Positions 1 to 8,415 of a stretch of 64,000 nucleotides of DNA are shown here, piece by piece (positions within the stretch are counted from its first letter, which is position 1; the number at the start of each line of letters is the position of its first letter). The stretch lies in the NCBI GenBank assembly GCA_963765625.1, contig CAVXXD010000016.1, positions 1 through 64,000 on the forward strand, written 5' to 3'. This DNA is from CAVXXD01 sp963765625. GTDB lineage: Bacteria; Actinomycetota; Geothermincolia; Geothermincolales; Geothermincolaceae. The notes under the pieces were generated by a model. That model was not told the origin of the DNA. It saw only the letters and a list, made by a program, of their open reading frames with translations, and did no database searches. The position numbers and the translations under genes were made by a program.

Positions 1-26
1 ACGCCTCCATCGGCTACGCCCCGTAG
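1..26 (+). CDS. C-terminal end of an upstream WYLAEG-repeat surface protein (partial)
   Basis: In the frame beginning at base 3 the sequence reads ASIGYAP and then TAG at 24-26. The same kind of ending (SIGFTP-stop or SVGFPE-stop) closes the two large repeat proteins that follow, so this is almost certainly the last few residues of another member of the family whose body lies upstream of the window. Only seven codons are visible, so its N-terminal domain is unknown. It implies a tandem cluster of these surface proteins. Confidence 0.6.
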
Positions 27-82
27 GTAATGATTGGGAAGAAGCACTATCGTATAGACTGCCAGGCAAAGGAGGTCTGTTG

Positions 83-2976
83 ATGAACGCGAGAGAGCGT
101 ATCCGGAAAGCTGGTACCAGGAGGACGAAGGGGTTATGCGTGCCCCTGGCCATGGTGGTGTTGATGACCACCTTCCTGGTCTTTGCCTTCGTGCCGGCTG
201 CCACGGCTTCACCGGATTGGACCACCCCGGATGAAGTATCGCCGGCTGATGGCTATGGAGAGTATCCCAACATCGAGGTGGACTTATCGGGCAAGGCACA
301 CCTGGTCTGGGAGGACTGGGAAACCACTGATGACTATAAGATATTCTATGCCTCCGGAACTCCGGGCGACTGGTCAGCGCCGGAACGCATCGACACCCTC
401 GATGAGTATGATCAGAAGGCTCCCAACCTGGCGGTCGATGCTGCCGGAAATGTCTACGTAGTATGGGAGATGTACGACGAGGACCTGAGTGCGTGGCAGG
501 TCTACTACGCCATCAACGCCGGCGGCACCTGGTCCGACCCGGTCCGCCTGTCCACCCAGTCCGACTACGACCAGTGTGAGCAGGAGACGGATTTCTGGAC
601 TTGCCAGATAGAGCTGGACTCGGCCGGCGCAGTCCACGTGGTCTGGTATGGGTACGATGAAACCGGATACGATTACCGGATCTGGTATTCTACCAACGCC
701 GGCGGTACCTGGTCCGATCCGCTTTGCCTCTCCACGCAATCCGTCTATTACCAGGAGTACCCGGCTATGAAGCTGGACCCTTCAGGCAACGTACATGTGG
801 TCTGGGAGGGGTACGATGTAGGTGAAGTCTACTGGCATATCTGGTACGCCGACAACACCGGCGGCACCTGGTCCGATCCGGTGGTCATCGATGGTGACGA
901 CATGAGCTACCCTTATTACTCCAACCTGGCGGTGGACTCAACCGGTGCCGTCCACGCCATCTGGCACTCGGAGCTGAACAGCAACTGCGACATCGGCTAC
1001 GCCACCAATGCCGGCGGCACCTGGTCATCCCCGGTGATCATATCCGGTGACTATTACCATTCCGGTAATCATATCCCGAGTATAGCAGTGGACCCTGCCG
1101 ACAATCCCCATGTGGTCTGGGAAGGCTACGAAGTCGCATTAGACAAATACCGCATCTTCTACACCACCCCCACCTCGGGCGTCTGGGCCGACCCGCTGCT
1201 CCTCTCGACGGGGCTTGTCAACGGAGATTGGGATCCCCAGATAGCGATAAGCCCGGACGGTGCCCCCAATGTGGTCTGGAACGGTTACGACGAAAGCAAC
1301 ACCTACTACCAGGCTTACTACGCCACCAATTCCGCTCTGTACACGCCGGAAGTGGCAGGTGATTGGTGCGCCCCGGTGAACCTGTCCTACCGAGATGGTT
1401 ACGATTCCTACGACCCCATGATAGCGGTGGACATCGACGGCAATCCCCATGTGGCTTGGGACGATTACGATGACACTTACGATCAGATCATCTACCGCGC
1501 CGACATCCGGCAGCGCATCGTCAACGCGACGGTGAACGGAAGCGGCGGTACCGTCAACCCCGCCACCCAGGCTGTGGCCATCGGAGGGACCGCCACTGTC
1601 ACCCTCGCCCCCGATACCGGATTCATGGTCAAATCGGTGACCGACAACGGAGTTCCGGTAAGCCCGACACCCCAGAATTCTTATACCATCACCAATGTCA
1701 ACGAGCATCACGAGGTGGTGGTGAGCTTCGCCAAGGGCACCTGGTATCTGGCCGAAGGTTGCACCCTGGACGGCTTCGAGACCTGGATCCTGGTGGAGAA
1801 CCCCGGAGACGCCCCCGCCAAGATCAGCATGGCTTTCGACACCGACCAGGGCGAGGTGGTCCTGCCCGAGATGCAGAACCTGACAGTCCCAGCCCATTCC
1901 CGCTCCTCCTGGAACCTGGCCAACTACATCCAGACCTACGACGTGGCCACACGGGTCAGCTCGGACAACGAGGTGATCTGCGAGCGGGCCATGTACGGCA
2001 ACGAGCGTGCCTGGGCCACCTGTTCGGTGGGTACCCAGATGCCGTCCGACACCTGGTACCTGCCGGAGGGCTGTACCGGTGACGGCTTTGAGAGCTGGAT
2101 CCTGGTCCAGAATCCCAACGACTACACCGTCAGCATCAACTTCGCTCTGGACACCGAGATCGGGCTGGTCCAGAACGCCAGGATGCAGGACCTGAATATG
2201 CCGGCTCACACCCGGGCCTCCTGGAACCTGGCCGACTACCATACCTCCTACGACGTGGCCACCGTGCTCACCTCCGATGGCGGCCCAGTGGTGGCTGAGC
2301 GTTCCATGTATGCCCCGGACCGCGCCTGGGCCCACAACTCCATCGGGACTATTGATCCCGACTTCGAGTGGTACCTGGCCGAGGGCTGCACCGTGGACTC
2401 AGAGACCTGGGTGCTGGTGCAGAACCCCGGATCCGCACTCGGTCGAGGTGGACATCACCTACCTGACCGAGAACGGCGAGGTGGCCGGCCCGCAGGACGA
2501 GGTCGTCCCGGCCTACTCACGCCGCTCCTTCAACGCCGGCGATACCGTGCAGAGCTTCAACGTCTCCACCATCGTGACCTCCGAATACGGTCCGGTGGCG
2601 GTGGAGCGCTCCATGTACAACCCCGAGCGCACCTGGGGCACCTGCTCCATCGGCACCACCACCCCCGCCGCCACCTGGTGCCTGGCTGAGGGCTGTACCG
2701 TGGATATGGAAACCTGGATCCTGGTGGCCAACCCCGGGACCGAGGCGGCCACCGTCAGCCTGGCGCTGGACACCGGCGAGGGCCGGCAGGCCCCGGCCGG
2801 CCTGCAGAACATCAACGTCCCGGCCGGCTCGCGGGTGAGCTTCCGCTTGAACGACTTCCTGACCACCTACAACGTCTCCACCAAGGTCACTTCGGATAAG
2901 CCGGTGGTCTGCGAGCGGGCCATGTACGGGCCGGACAAGGTCTGGGCCGACTGCCTCCATCGGCTTCACCCCGTAG
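83..2976 (+). CDS. Secreted sialidase-like repeat protein with four WYLAEG C-terminal repeats (two frameshifts)
   Basis: This is a probable exported surface or extracellular protein; its ligand is unknown. ATG 83 follows GGAGG at 71-75 with 7-nt spacing (a TTG at 80 is the alternative). Residues ~1-45 are a basic plus hydrophobic signal peptide ending near ATAS. Next come about seven sialidase/BNR-like repeats (GGTWSDP...VHVVWEGYD pattern), then an InlB-B-like domain near 1510-1735 (GGTVNP, VSFAKG). Four ~105-residue modules follow, starting at about 1740, 2050, 2369 and 2678, each running from WYLAEGCT to ER.MY...W...SIG. The frame changes near 2440 (2 to 3) and near 2948 (3 to 1). Removing one base at each point restores NPGSDSVEVDITY and a TASIGFTP-stop end, giving about 963 residues. 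The breaks are probably sequencing errors; true decay cannot be excluded. Confidence 0.8.
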
Positions 2977-3012
2977 TCGTTGCGAGCGAAGCGAAGCAAA
3001 GCAACCTGAAAC
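2976..3012. repeat. Dispersed TTGCGAGCGAAGCGAAGCAA-type repeat, copy 1 (tentative)
   Basis: Just after the stop codon the sequence gives a run of GCGA/AGC units of a kind I recognise from intergenic positions in many anaerobe genomes. A shorter relative occurs at 18168-18194. Neither copy encodes anything. Family membership is from memory and untested. Confidence 0.35.
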
Positions 3013-3013
3013 G

Positions 3014-3045
3014 AAGCCCCGGGAAACCGGGGCTTCTTCTTTTTG
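3014..3045 (+). terminator. Rho-independent terminator after the repeat protein
   Basis: A perfect 9-bp stem (AAGCCCCGG / CCGGGGCTT) closes on a GAAA tetraloop and is followed by CTTCTTTTT. It lies 38 nt past the restored stop of the preceding gene and just before the next gene. Confidence 0.9.
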
Positions 3046-3052
3046 ATGTAAG

Positions 3053-3454
3053 ATGAATACCATGAAGACACCGGGCAGTTGGACGATAGAAGGCCTTTTT
3101 CAAGGGCGGCCGGAGGCACTGCGGCTGTTTGATGCGGTAAGGCGGTACATCGAAACGATGGGGCCCGTGAGCGTCGAGCCGATGAAGACGCAGGTGTCTT
3201 TCGGCGCCGGGAGGAAGTTCGCCTGGGTCTGGCTTCCGCAACTCTGGACGAGTAAGAGGCCCGAGAACAGCATAACCCTAACCTTCGACGCCGGCAGGAG
3301 GATCGACCATGAGAGGATCGCCGAGGCGGTCGAACCACGCCCCGGCCGATGGACCCACCACGTGATCATCGAAAAAGAATCAGACATAGATGAGGATGTG
3401 CGCGCCTGGCTGCGAGAGGCCTACGAAGCCGCCAGGGGGGGTTCGGCTACTTAG
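3053..3454 (+). CDS. DUF5655 domain protein
   Basis: A 133-residue soluble protein with no signal peptide or membrane segment. The closing part (RWTHHVIIEKESDIDEDV, then RAWLREAYEAA) matches my memory of the DUF5655 family, a small domain of unknown biochemical role that is often paired with DUF4287. ATG 3053 is used; ATG 3062 is equally possible, and neither has a clear Shine-Dalgarno sequence. The end overlaps by a few bases the restored end of the convergent lipoprotein gene. Confidence 0.65.
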   Translation: MNTMKTPGSWTIEGLFQGRPEALRLFDAVRRYIETMGPVSVEPMKTQVSFGAGRKFAWVWLPQLWTSKRPENSITLTFDAGRRIDHERIAEAVEPRPGRWTHHVIIEKESDIDEDVRAWLREAYEAARGGSAT

Positions 3455-4027
3455 CCGCGGCGGTAGAGCCGACGATGTTGATGTTCACCTTACCGTCTCT
3501 TCAACTCGATGTGTACAACTGTATAGCTGCCAGAGGCCATGTCTCCCTGCCACCAGTCCGCGGAATTGGCGGTGCTGGCCATCGGCTCTCCCAGCTTGCC
3601 GCGGTAGAAATCGGTGACCTGCGCCAGGCTGTCACTGGTGGTATAGCTGGCGATGGTCACGTCGGCCGGCACAGGGCTGGTTGCCGGCGTTTATGGTCGC
3701 GCTGTTGTCGGGGTCGAGGGTGGCGCCGGGGTAGACCGGCACCCCTAGTTCGGCCTCGTCAGGGGCTTCCGTAACCGCCTCGGGAGTGACGATTCCTCCG
3801 CCTCCGCCGGCCGTGTTGCCGCCGCTGCCGTCGTTGAAGGTCATGCTGCCGCCCTTGTCGGTAGCCTCGCCGTTGTCGCTGTCCTCCGCGGCAGTGCCGC
3901 CTTCGCTGGTGGCGTTATCGACGCGGCTTCTTCGGGGGCTTGGTGGCATCTTCCTGCCGCACCCCACCGCACCGGACAGGGAGAGGGCCAGTATCAGCAG
4001 AGTCAGCAACGTCAATGTTCTTTTCAA
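3447..4027 (-). CDS. Lipoprotein, paralogue of the one at 12692-13186 (two frameshifts)
   Basis: This is a probable membrane-anchored lipoprotein of unknown function. TTG 4027 follows AAAGGGGTA with suitable spacing and gives a signal peptide ending in the lipobox LSGAVGC. Then come a low-complexity Gly/Ser/Asp linker, a VPVYPGATLDPD segment, and a domain containing VTDFYRGKLGEPM. The 12.7-kb paralogue has the same architecture (APIYPGAEY, VEWYTGKLGAPF, GKVKISIANLGS). Near 3680 and near 3495 the frame shifts by one base. Undoing both gives an ending GKVNINIVGSTAAAK-stop that aligns with the paralogue's GKVKISIANLGS-stop, and a total of about 192 residues. Both breaks look like one-base insertions. 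Without them the open pieces are 3632-4027 and 3490-3672. Confidence 0.7.
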
Positions 4028-4089
4028 GAAATACCCCTTTCCGCGCATGCCGTTATGCCCATTATTATAAGTGATATGATATGTGCAAT

Positions 4090-6302
4090 ATGAGAACAAA
4101 GAAACTCGCCCTTTTATTGACCTTGCTTATCACGGTATCCCTCGCGGGCATTCTGAATGCTGCCGGAGAAAGCATGCGCCATGACCGGCATAACCGTCAT
4201 CGAATGGCCCGCCGACGGCATTCCCTACGGTATCACCGCCGGCCCCGACGGCGCCCTGTGGTTCACGGAGTCGGGCGGCAACAGCATCGGCCGCATCACC
4301 ACCGCCGGCGAAGTCTCCGAGTGGGCCCTGCCGAGCGCCTATAGCAGTCCCATGAGCATCACGCGCCGGCCCCGACGGCGCCCTGTGGTTCACGGAGTAT
4401 TCCGGCAACCGGATCGGGCGCATCACCACCGCGGGGGCCATAAGCGAATGGGTGCTCCCCAACGCCGGCAGCCACGCCTGGGATATCACCGCCGGCCCCG
4501 ACGGCGCCCTGTGGTTCACGGAAGAAAGCGGAAACAGGATCGGCCGGATCACCACCGCCGGCGTCATAACGGAATGGTCCATACCGTCCGGGAGCGGCTA
4601 TCCCCACGGCATCATCGCCGGCCCCGACGGCGCCCTGTGGTTCACGGAGTCGATGGGAAACAGGATCGGGCGCATCACCACCGCCGGCGTCATCAGGGAA
4701 TGGGCTCTGCCCGTAGCCGGCAGTTATCCCTGGGATATCACGGCCGGCCCCGACGGCGCCCTGTGGTTCACGGAGTATTCCGGTAACCGGATCGGGCGCA
4801 TCACCACCGCGGGTGCCGTGACGGAATGGGAACTACCCAACCCGGAAAGCATAGCCCACGGCATCACCGCCGGCCCCGACGGCGCCCTGTGGTTCACGGA
4901 GTGGGGAGGAAACAGGATCGGGCGCATCACCACCAGCGGTTCCGTCAAGGACTGGAACCTTCCGGCGGCGGGCAGCAGCCCCTGGGACATCGCGGCCGGC
5001 CCTGACGGCGCCCTGTGGTTTACTGAAGCAAGCGGAAACCAGGTCGGCCGGGCGGCTATCGGCAGTTCCTGGTTCCTGGCCGAGGGCTGCACGGCCGGCG
5101 GATTCGAGACCTGGGTGCTGGTGCAGAACCCCGGCGACGAAGGCGTCACCGTGGACCTGACCCTGATGACCGAAGAAGGGCCACTGAGCCTGCCGGAACT
5201 GCAGGGCGTGGTGATACCCGCAAGAACCCGCACTTCTTTCAACCTGGGCTCTTATGTCCAGACCTACAACGTCTCCACCGTGGTCGTTCCCGATGAGGGG
5301 GACATCATCTGCGAACGTGCCGTCTATGGCAACGGCCGCACCTGGGGCACCGACTCCATCGGGGCCACCAGCCCGGCCTCCACCTGGTACCTGGCCGAGG
5401 GCTGCACCGCCGGCGATTTCGAGACCTGGGTACTGGTGCAGAACCCCAACGCCAGGGAAATCGCCGTGAACATTACCTTCATGACCTCCGGCGGCCCCCT
5501 GGCGGGGCCCCAGAACGTAGCCATTCCCGCCCGCTCCCGTCATTCCTTCAACCTGGGGGAGTACGTCACCGACTACAACGTCTCCACCAGGGTGGAATCA
5601 CCGGGGGGAGGAGTGGTCTGCGAGCGGGCCGTCTATGGCAACGGCCGCACCTGGGCCCACGACTCGGTAGGTGTGACCACTCCCGCAAATACCTGGTACC
5701 TGGCCGAGGGCTGCACCGCCGGCGACTTTGAGACCTGGGTGCTGGTGCAGAACCCCAACGCGGTGGACGTGACCGTGGACCTGACCTTCATGACCTCTGA
5801 TGGCTCCAAGGCCGGACCTGAGGATGTCCTTATCCCCGCCAACTCCCGCTATTCCTTCAACCTGGGGGAGTATGTTACAGACTACAACGTCTCCACCCGG
5901 GTGGAGTCTTCCGGCGGCAGGGTCATCTGCGAGCGGGCTGTCTATGGGGGAAACCGCACCTGGGGCACCGACTCCATCGGGGCCACCGCCCCCACCCCGG
6001 TCTGGTACCTGGCCGAGGGATGTACCGGAGGCGACTTTGAGACCTGGGTGCTGGTGCAGAACCCCAACGCGGTGGACGTGACCGTGGACCTGACTTTCAT
6101 GACTCTCGCCGGGCCACTGGCGGGACCTCAGGACGTCCTCATCCCCGCCAGCTCCCGCTACTCCTTCAACGTGGGGGAGTACGTCACCGACTTCAACGTC
6201 TCCACCCGGGTTGAGTCCACCGGGGGAGGCATAGTCTGTGAACGTGCCATGTATGGCAACTCTCGCACCTGGGCCCACGATTCCGTCGGCTTCCCGGAAT
6301 AG
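4090..6302 (+). CDS. Vgb-like beta-propeller surface protein with four WYLAEG repeats (two frameshifts)
   Basis: This is a predicted exported protein. ATG 4090 starts a hydrophobic signal peptide (MRTKKLALLLTLLITVSLAG). About seven ~42-residue units follow, of the form ITAGPDGALWFTE..GNRIGRITTAG, typical of the virginiamycin B lyase (streptogramin lyase) propeller. The units act here as a generic propeller; I do not infer lyase activity. From ~5070 there are four tail modules (WFLAEGCT or WYLAEGCT ... ICERAVYGNGRTW), ending SVGFPE. Frame changes near 4175 (1 to 2) and near 4360 (2 to 3) each vanish when one base is removed. The second lies in ATCACGCGCCGGC, where sister units read ATCACCGCCGGC. 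The restored length is about 736 residues. Confidence 0.8.
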
Positions 6303-6314
6303 CATCCGGGTTCT

Positions 6315-6343
6315 TATAATAATACAATATGTAAATATAGGAG
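6315..6343 (+). promoter_or_regulatory. -10 box and strong ribosome binding site of the truncated gene
   Basis: TATAAT at 6315-6320 in an AT-rich stretch is followed by AGGAGG at 6338-6343, 8 nt before ATG 6352. I see no good -35 box. The intact control region contrasts with the broken gene behind it. Confidence 0.5.
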
Positions 6344-6351
6344 GTGGCCAC

Positions 6352-6647
6352 ATGGCGACGACCTTTACGGGACCAGCAGGCCCACCCTCATCGCCAACGT
6401 GCTGCGCTGTTTCTCGCAAGGGGTCAAGGTCTGTTTCGAGATCGTGCTCATGGCTACCGACGCCGGTTTACTGGAGCGGGGGGAGACGATAATAGCCGTG
6501 GCCGGCACCGGGCAGGGTTCCGATACCGCCCTGGTGATGCAGGCGGCGTCCTCCCAGCACATGAACAGGTTGCGAGCGAACGAGATCATCTGTAAGCCCT
6601 TGAACCCCCTGAGCCTCGAGGAATTGAAGGAACGCACGGGCCGCTAG
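6352..6647 (+). pseudogene. Pyruvate-kinase alpha/beta-like protein, N-terminal half missing
   Basis: In frame 3 from about 6351 to the stop at 6645-6647 the sequence encodes GDDLYGTSRPTLIANVLRCF, then SQGVKVCFEIVLMATDAGLL, AVAGTGQGSDTALV and EIICKPLNP. This is the C-terminal half of a family of ~190-residue stand-alone proteins resembling the pyruvate kinase C-terminal domain. Members normally have about 100 residues before this point. Here a good ribosome binding site and ATG 6352 lie directly before the fragment but in a different frame. Either an internal deletion or a mis-joined assembly removed the first half. No product of the expected kind can be made from the sequence as given. Confidence 0.6.
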
Positions 6648-6718
6648 GTTGAACAGGCGTTATAAGGGGTAAGAGAGCTGGTGAGGGCTGGAGCAAGCTT
6701 TTCGAGGGAGGGGTAGTC

Positions 6719-7234
6719 ATGGCAGAGAAAGGGGCCGCGGACGAGTTTGAAACGATGGAAACGTGGGCCAACCTGAGCAAAGAACTCAAGAAACACGCCA
6801 AGAGCGTCAAGAACCCTAACGATATCTACCAGGAGAGCCTGAAGCCACTGGATAAGTTGGCGGTATTCGTGACCAATAATGTGGGAACCATGGGGTTCTT
6901 TTTCATCGTGCTCTTCTGGACGACCTTCTGGCTTGCCTGGAACTCCCTGGCTCCGGAGAGCCTGAGGTTCGACCCTCCTACGGCTTTCGTCCTCTGGCTC
7001 ATCATCTCGAATATCCTTCAGATACTCCTCATGCCCCTGTTGCTGATCGGACAGAACATACAGGGCAAGAGGGCCGACATCAGGGGGGATCACGACTACG
7101 AGACTGACAAAAGGGCTGAAAAGGAGATCCAGATCATGCTGCTTCACTTCGAAAACCAGCAGAAATTGATGAAGAAGATCCTGGATTCGGTGGAAGCCCT
7201 TCACGGTGATACGGGGCTGGAACAGAACAAATGA
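6719..7234 (+). CDS. DUF1003 family membrane protein
   Basis: A 171-residue inner-membrane protein of unknown role. Two membrane segments (about 58-76 and 93-112) flank a short loop, preceded by the soluble stretch LKPLDKLAVFVTNNVGTMGF. The C-terminal part (DYETDKRAEKEIQIMLLHFE) is a charged helix. This is the typical DUF1003 layout. ATG 6719 follows GAGGGAGGGG. The last 34 bases overlap the 3' end of the convergent esterase gene. Confidence 0.8.
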   Translation: MAEKGAADEFETMETWANLSKELKKHAKSVKNPNDIYQESLKPLDKLAVFVTNNVGTMGFFFIVLFWTTFWLAWNSLAPESLRFDPPTAFVLWLIISNILQILLMPLLLIGQNIQGKRADIRGDHDYETDKRAEKEIQIMLLHFENQQKLMKKILDSVEALHGDTGLEQNK

Positions 7235-8118
7235 TAAAACCTGACCAGCTTCTCGATGGCAGCGTTGCTCTCCGGGACCAGAGGATAGAATATCTGCCAG
7301 CCGTGAAACATCCCCTCCCATATATCCAACTCGATTGACACCCCGTCTCTCTCGGCCTTTTCGGCCAACCGCCGGGAATCATCCAGAAGCATCTCACCGG
7401 TGCCTACCTGAATGAACAAGGGAGGAAGCCCTTTCAGGTCGGCGTATAGCGGTGACGCCAGAGGGTCCCTGGGGTCCGCTTCGCCAAGATACATGGCCGA
7501 CCATTTGTACAGGCAACGGACGCTCAGTAAGGGGTCTCTCCAACCGGCGGGTCTGACACTCCCCCCCGTCATGCCGAGATCGGTCCATGGAGAAACGAGC
7601 ATCGCGGCCGCGGGGAGGGGCACACCGGAATCCCTCAGGGATATCAGTGTCGCCAGTGCCAGGCCTCCCCCCGCCGAATCCCCGGAGATGAATATCTTCC
7701 CGTGATCGTAGCCTTGCGACAGAAGCCACCGGTATGAGGCGACTGCGTCCTGGACGGCGGCGGGAAACGCGTTCTCAGGGGCCAGGCGATAATCGATGAG
7801 CAGCGCACGGCTTTGTAAGGCGGCAGCAATACGAGAGATTATCACCCGGTAGAACTCCTTGGAGCCGGTGACGTAACCGCCGCCATGAAGGTGGAGGAGA
7901 ACCCGATCGCCTGGTGCATCATCGGGAATCAACCAGGCGGCGGGAATCTCGGATACCTCCAACGTCCTGTACTCAACCCCCGGAACCTTCAGGTAAAAGA
8001 AGGGAAAGGCTTTATTGGCCAGGAATCTCTGGTACTTGATGGGCCCATAACTCCCTCCACCAAGGATAAAATTGAGCCGGCAAGAGAACCTGGCGAGCTG
8101 ACTTCTGATACTCGGCAT
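7201..8118 (-). CDS. Alpha/beta hydrolase, hormone-sensitive-lipase-type esterase
   Basis: This is a predicted carboxylesterase/lipase acting on short or medium acyl esters. The 305-residue protein has the HGGGYVTGS oxyanion-hole motif and the nucleophile motif GDSAGGGLA that define the HSL (family IV) group. A DPLASPLYADL segment and a HGWQ-type catalytic His follow in the usual order. ATG 8118 is preceded by GGAGGTT with good spacing. No signal peptide is seen, so the enzyme is probably cytoplasmic or membrane-associated. It overlaps the end of the DUF1003 gene tail to tail. Confidence 0.9.
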   Translation of the reverse strand: MPSIRSQLARFSCRLNFILGGGSYGPIKYQRFLANKAFPFFYLKVPGVEYRTLEVSEIPAAWLIPDDAPGDRVLLHLHGGGYVTGSKEFYRVIISRIAAALQSRALLIDYRLAPENAFPAAVQDAVASYRWLLSQGYDHGKIFISGDSAGGGLALATLISLRDSGVPLPAAAMLVSPWTDLGMTGGSVRPAGWRDPLLSVRCLYKWSAMYLGEADPRDPLASPLYADLKGLPPLFIQVGTGEMLLDDSRRLAEKAERDGVSIELDIWEGMFHGWQIFYPLVPESNAAIEKLVRFYHLFCSSPVSP

Positions 8119-8187
8119 TTAACCTCCTCCCGACCAACATTATACAGTCCGGCAAGACAGCCTTGATTATTGAGAAACGAAAAGAAA

Positions 8188-8211
8188 AAGCGGATGCCTG
8201 CGCACCCGCTT
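8188..8211 (-). terminator. Terminator hairpin after tRNA-His
   Basis: On the minus strand AGCGGGTGC / GCATCCGCT pair (one G-U) around a GCAG loop, followed by TTTTTC. It lies just downstream of the tRNA. Almost the same hairpin follows tRNA-Arg at 14305-14328. Confidence 0.8.
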
Positions 8212-8218
8212 GTATTGC

Positions 8219-8295
8219 TGGGGTGAGTGACGGGACTTGAACCCGCGACCTCTGGGGCCACAACCCAGTGCTCTGCCAGCTGAGCTACACCCACC
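8219..8295 (-). tRNA. tRNA-His (GTG)
   Basis: The reverse complement folds as a standard tRNA: acceptor GTGGGTG/CACTCAC, D arm beginning TAGCTCAGCTGG, anticodon GTG, and a T loop with GGTTCAAGTCC. A G at -1 (8295) faces C73, as expected for tRNA-His. The CCA end is encoded (8219-8221). Confidence 0.97.
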
Positions 8296-8373
8296 ACGAT
8301 TACGTGAGACATTTTAGCATAGAGCCGGAACGCCTCCAATTCATATTATATCCACCCCTTGGGCCGGAAAGGA

Positions 8374-8379
8374 TATAAT
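8374..8379 (+). promoter_or_regulatory. -10 box for the beta-lactamase-like gene
   Basis: TATAAT lies 36 nt before ATG 8416. The -35 region is weak. It supports ATG 8416 as the start rather than the upstream in-frame TTG 8359, which lies before the predicted transcription start. Confidence 0.45.
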
Positions 8380-8415
8380 CTTTACAAGCAGAGCGTCCAA
8401 GAGAAGGTCAGGTTT

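Noticed and set aside
1139..2335. Long open frame on the minus strand opposite the first repeat protein (398 codons)
   Set aside because: Product rich in Gly, His and Val with no family features; it mirrors the codon pattern of the real gene on the other strand. High GC content produces many such frames.
4190..5040. Regularly spaced DNA repeats that could suggest a CRISPR array
   Set aside because: Units are ~126 bp, coding and in frame (GPDGALWFTE propeller blades); there are no spacers and no cas genes.
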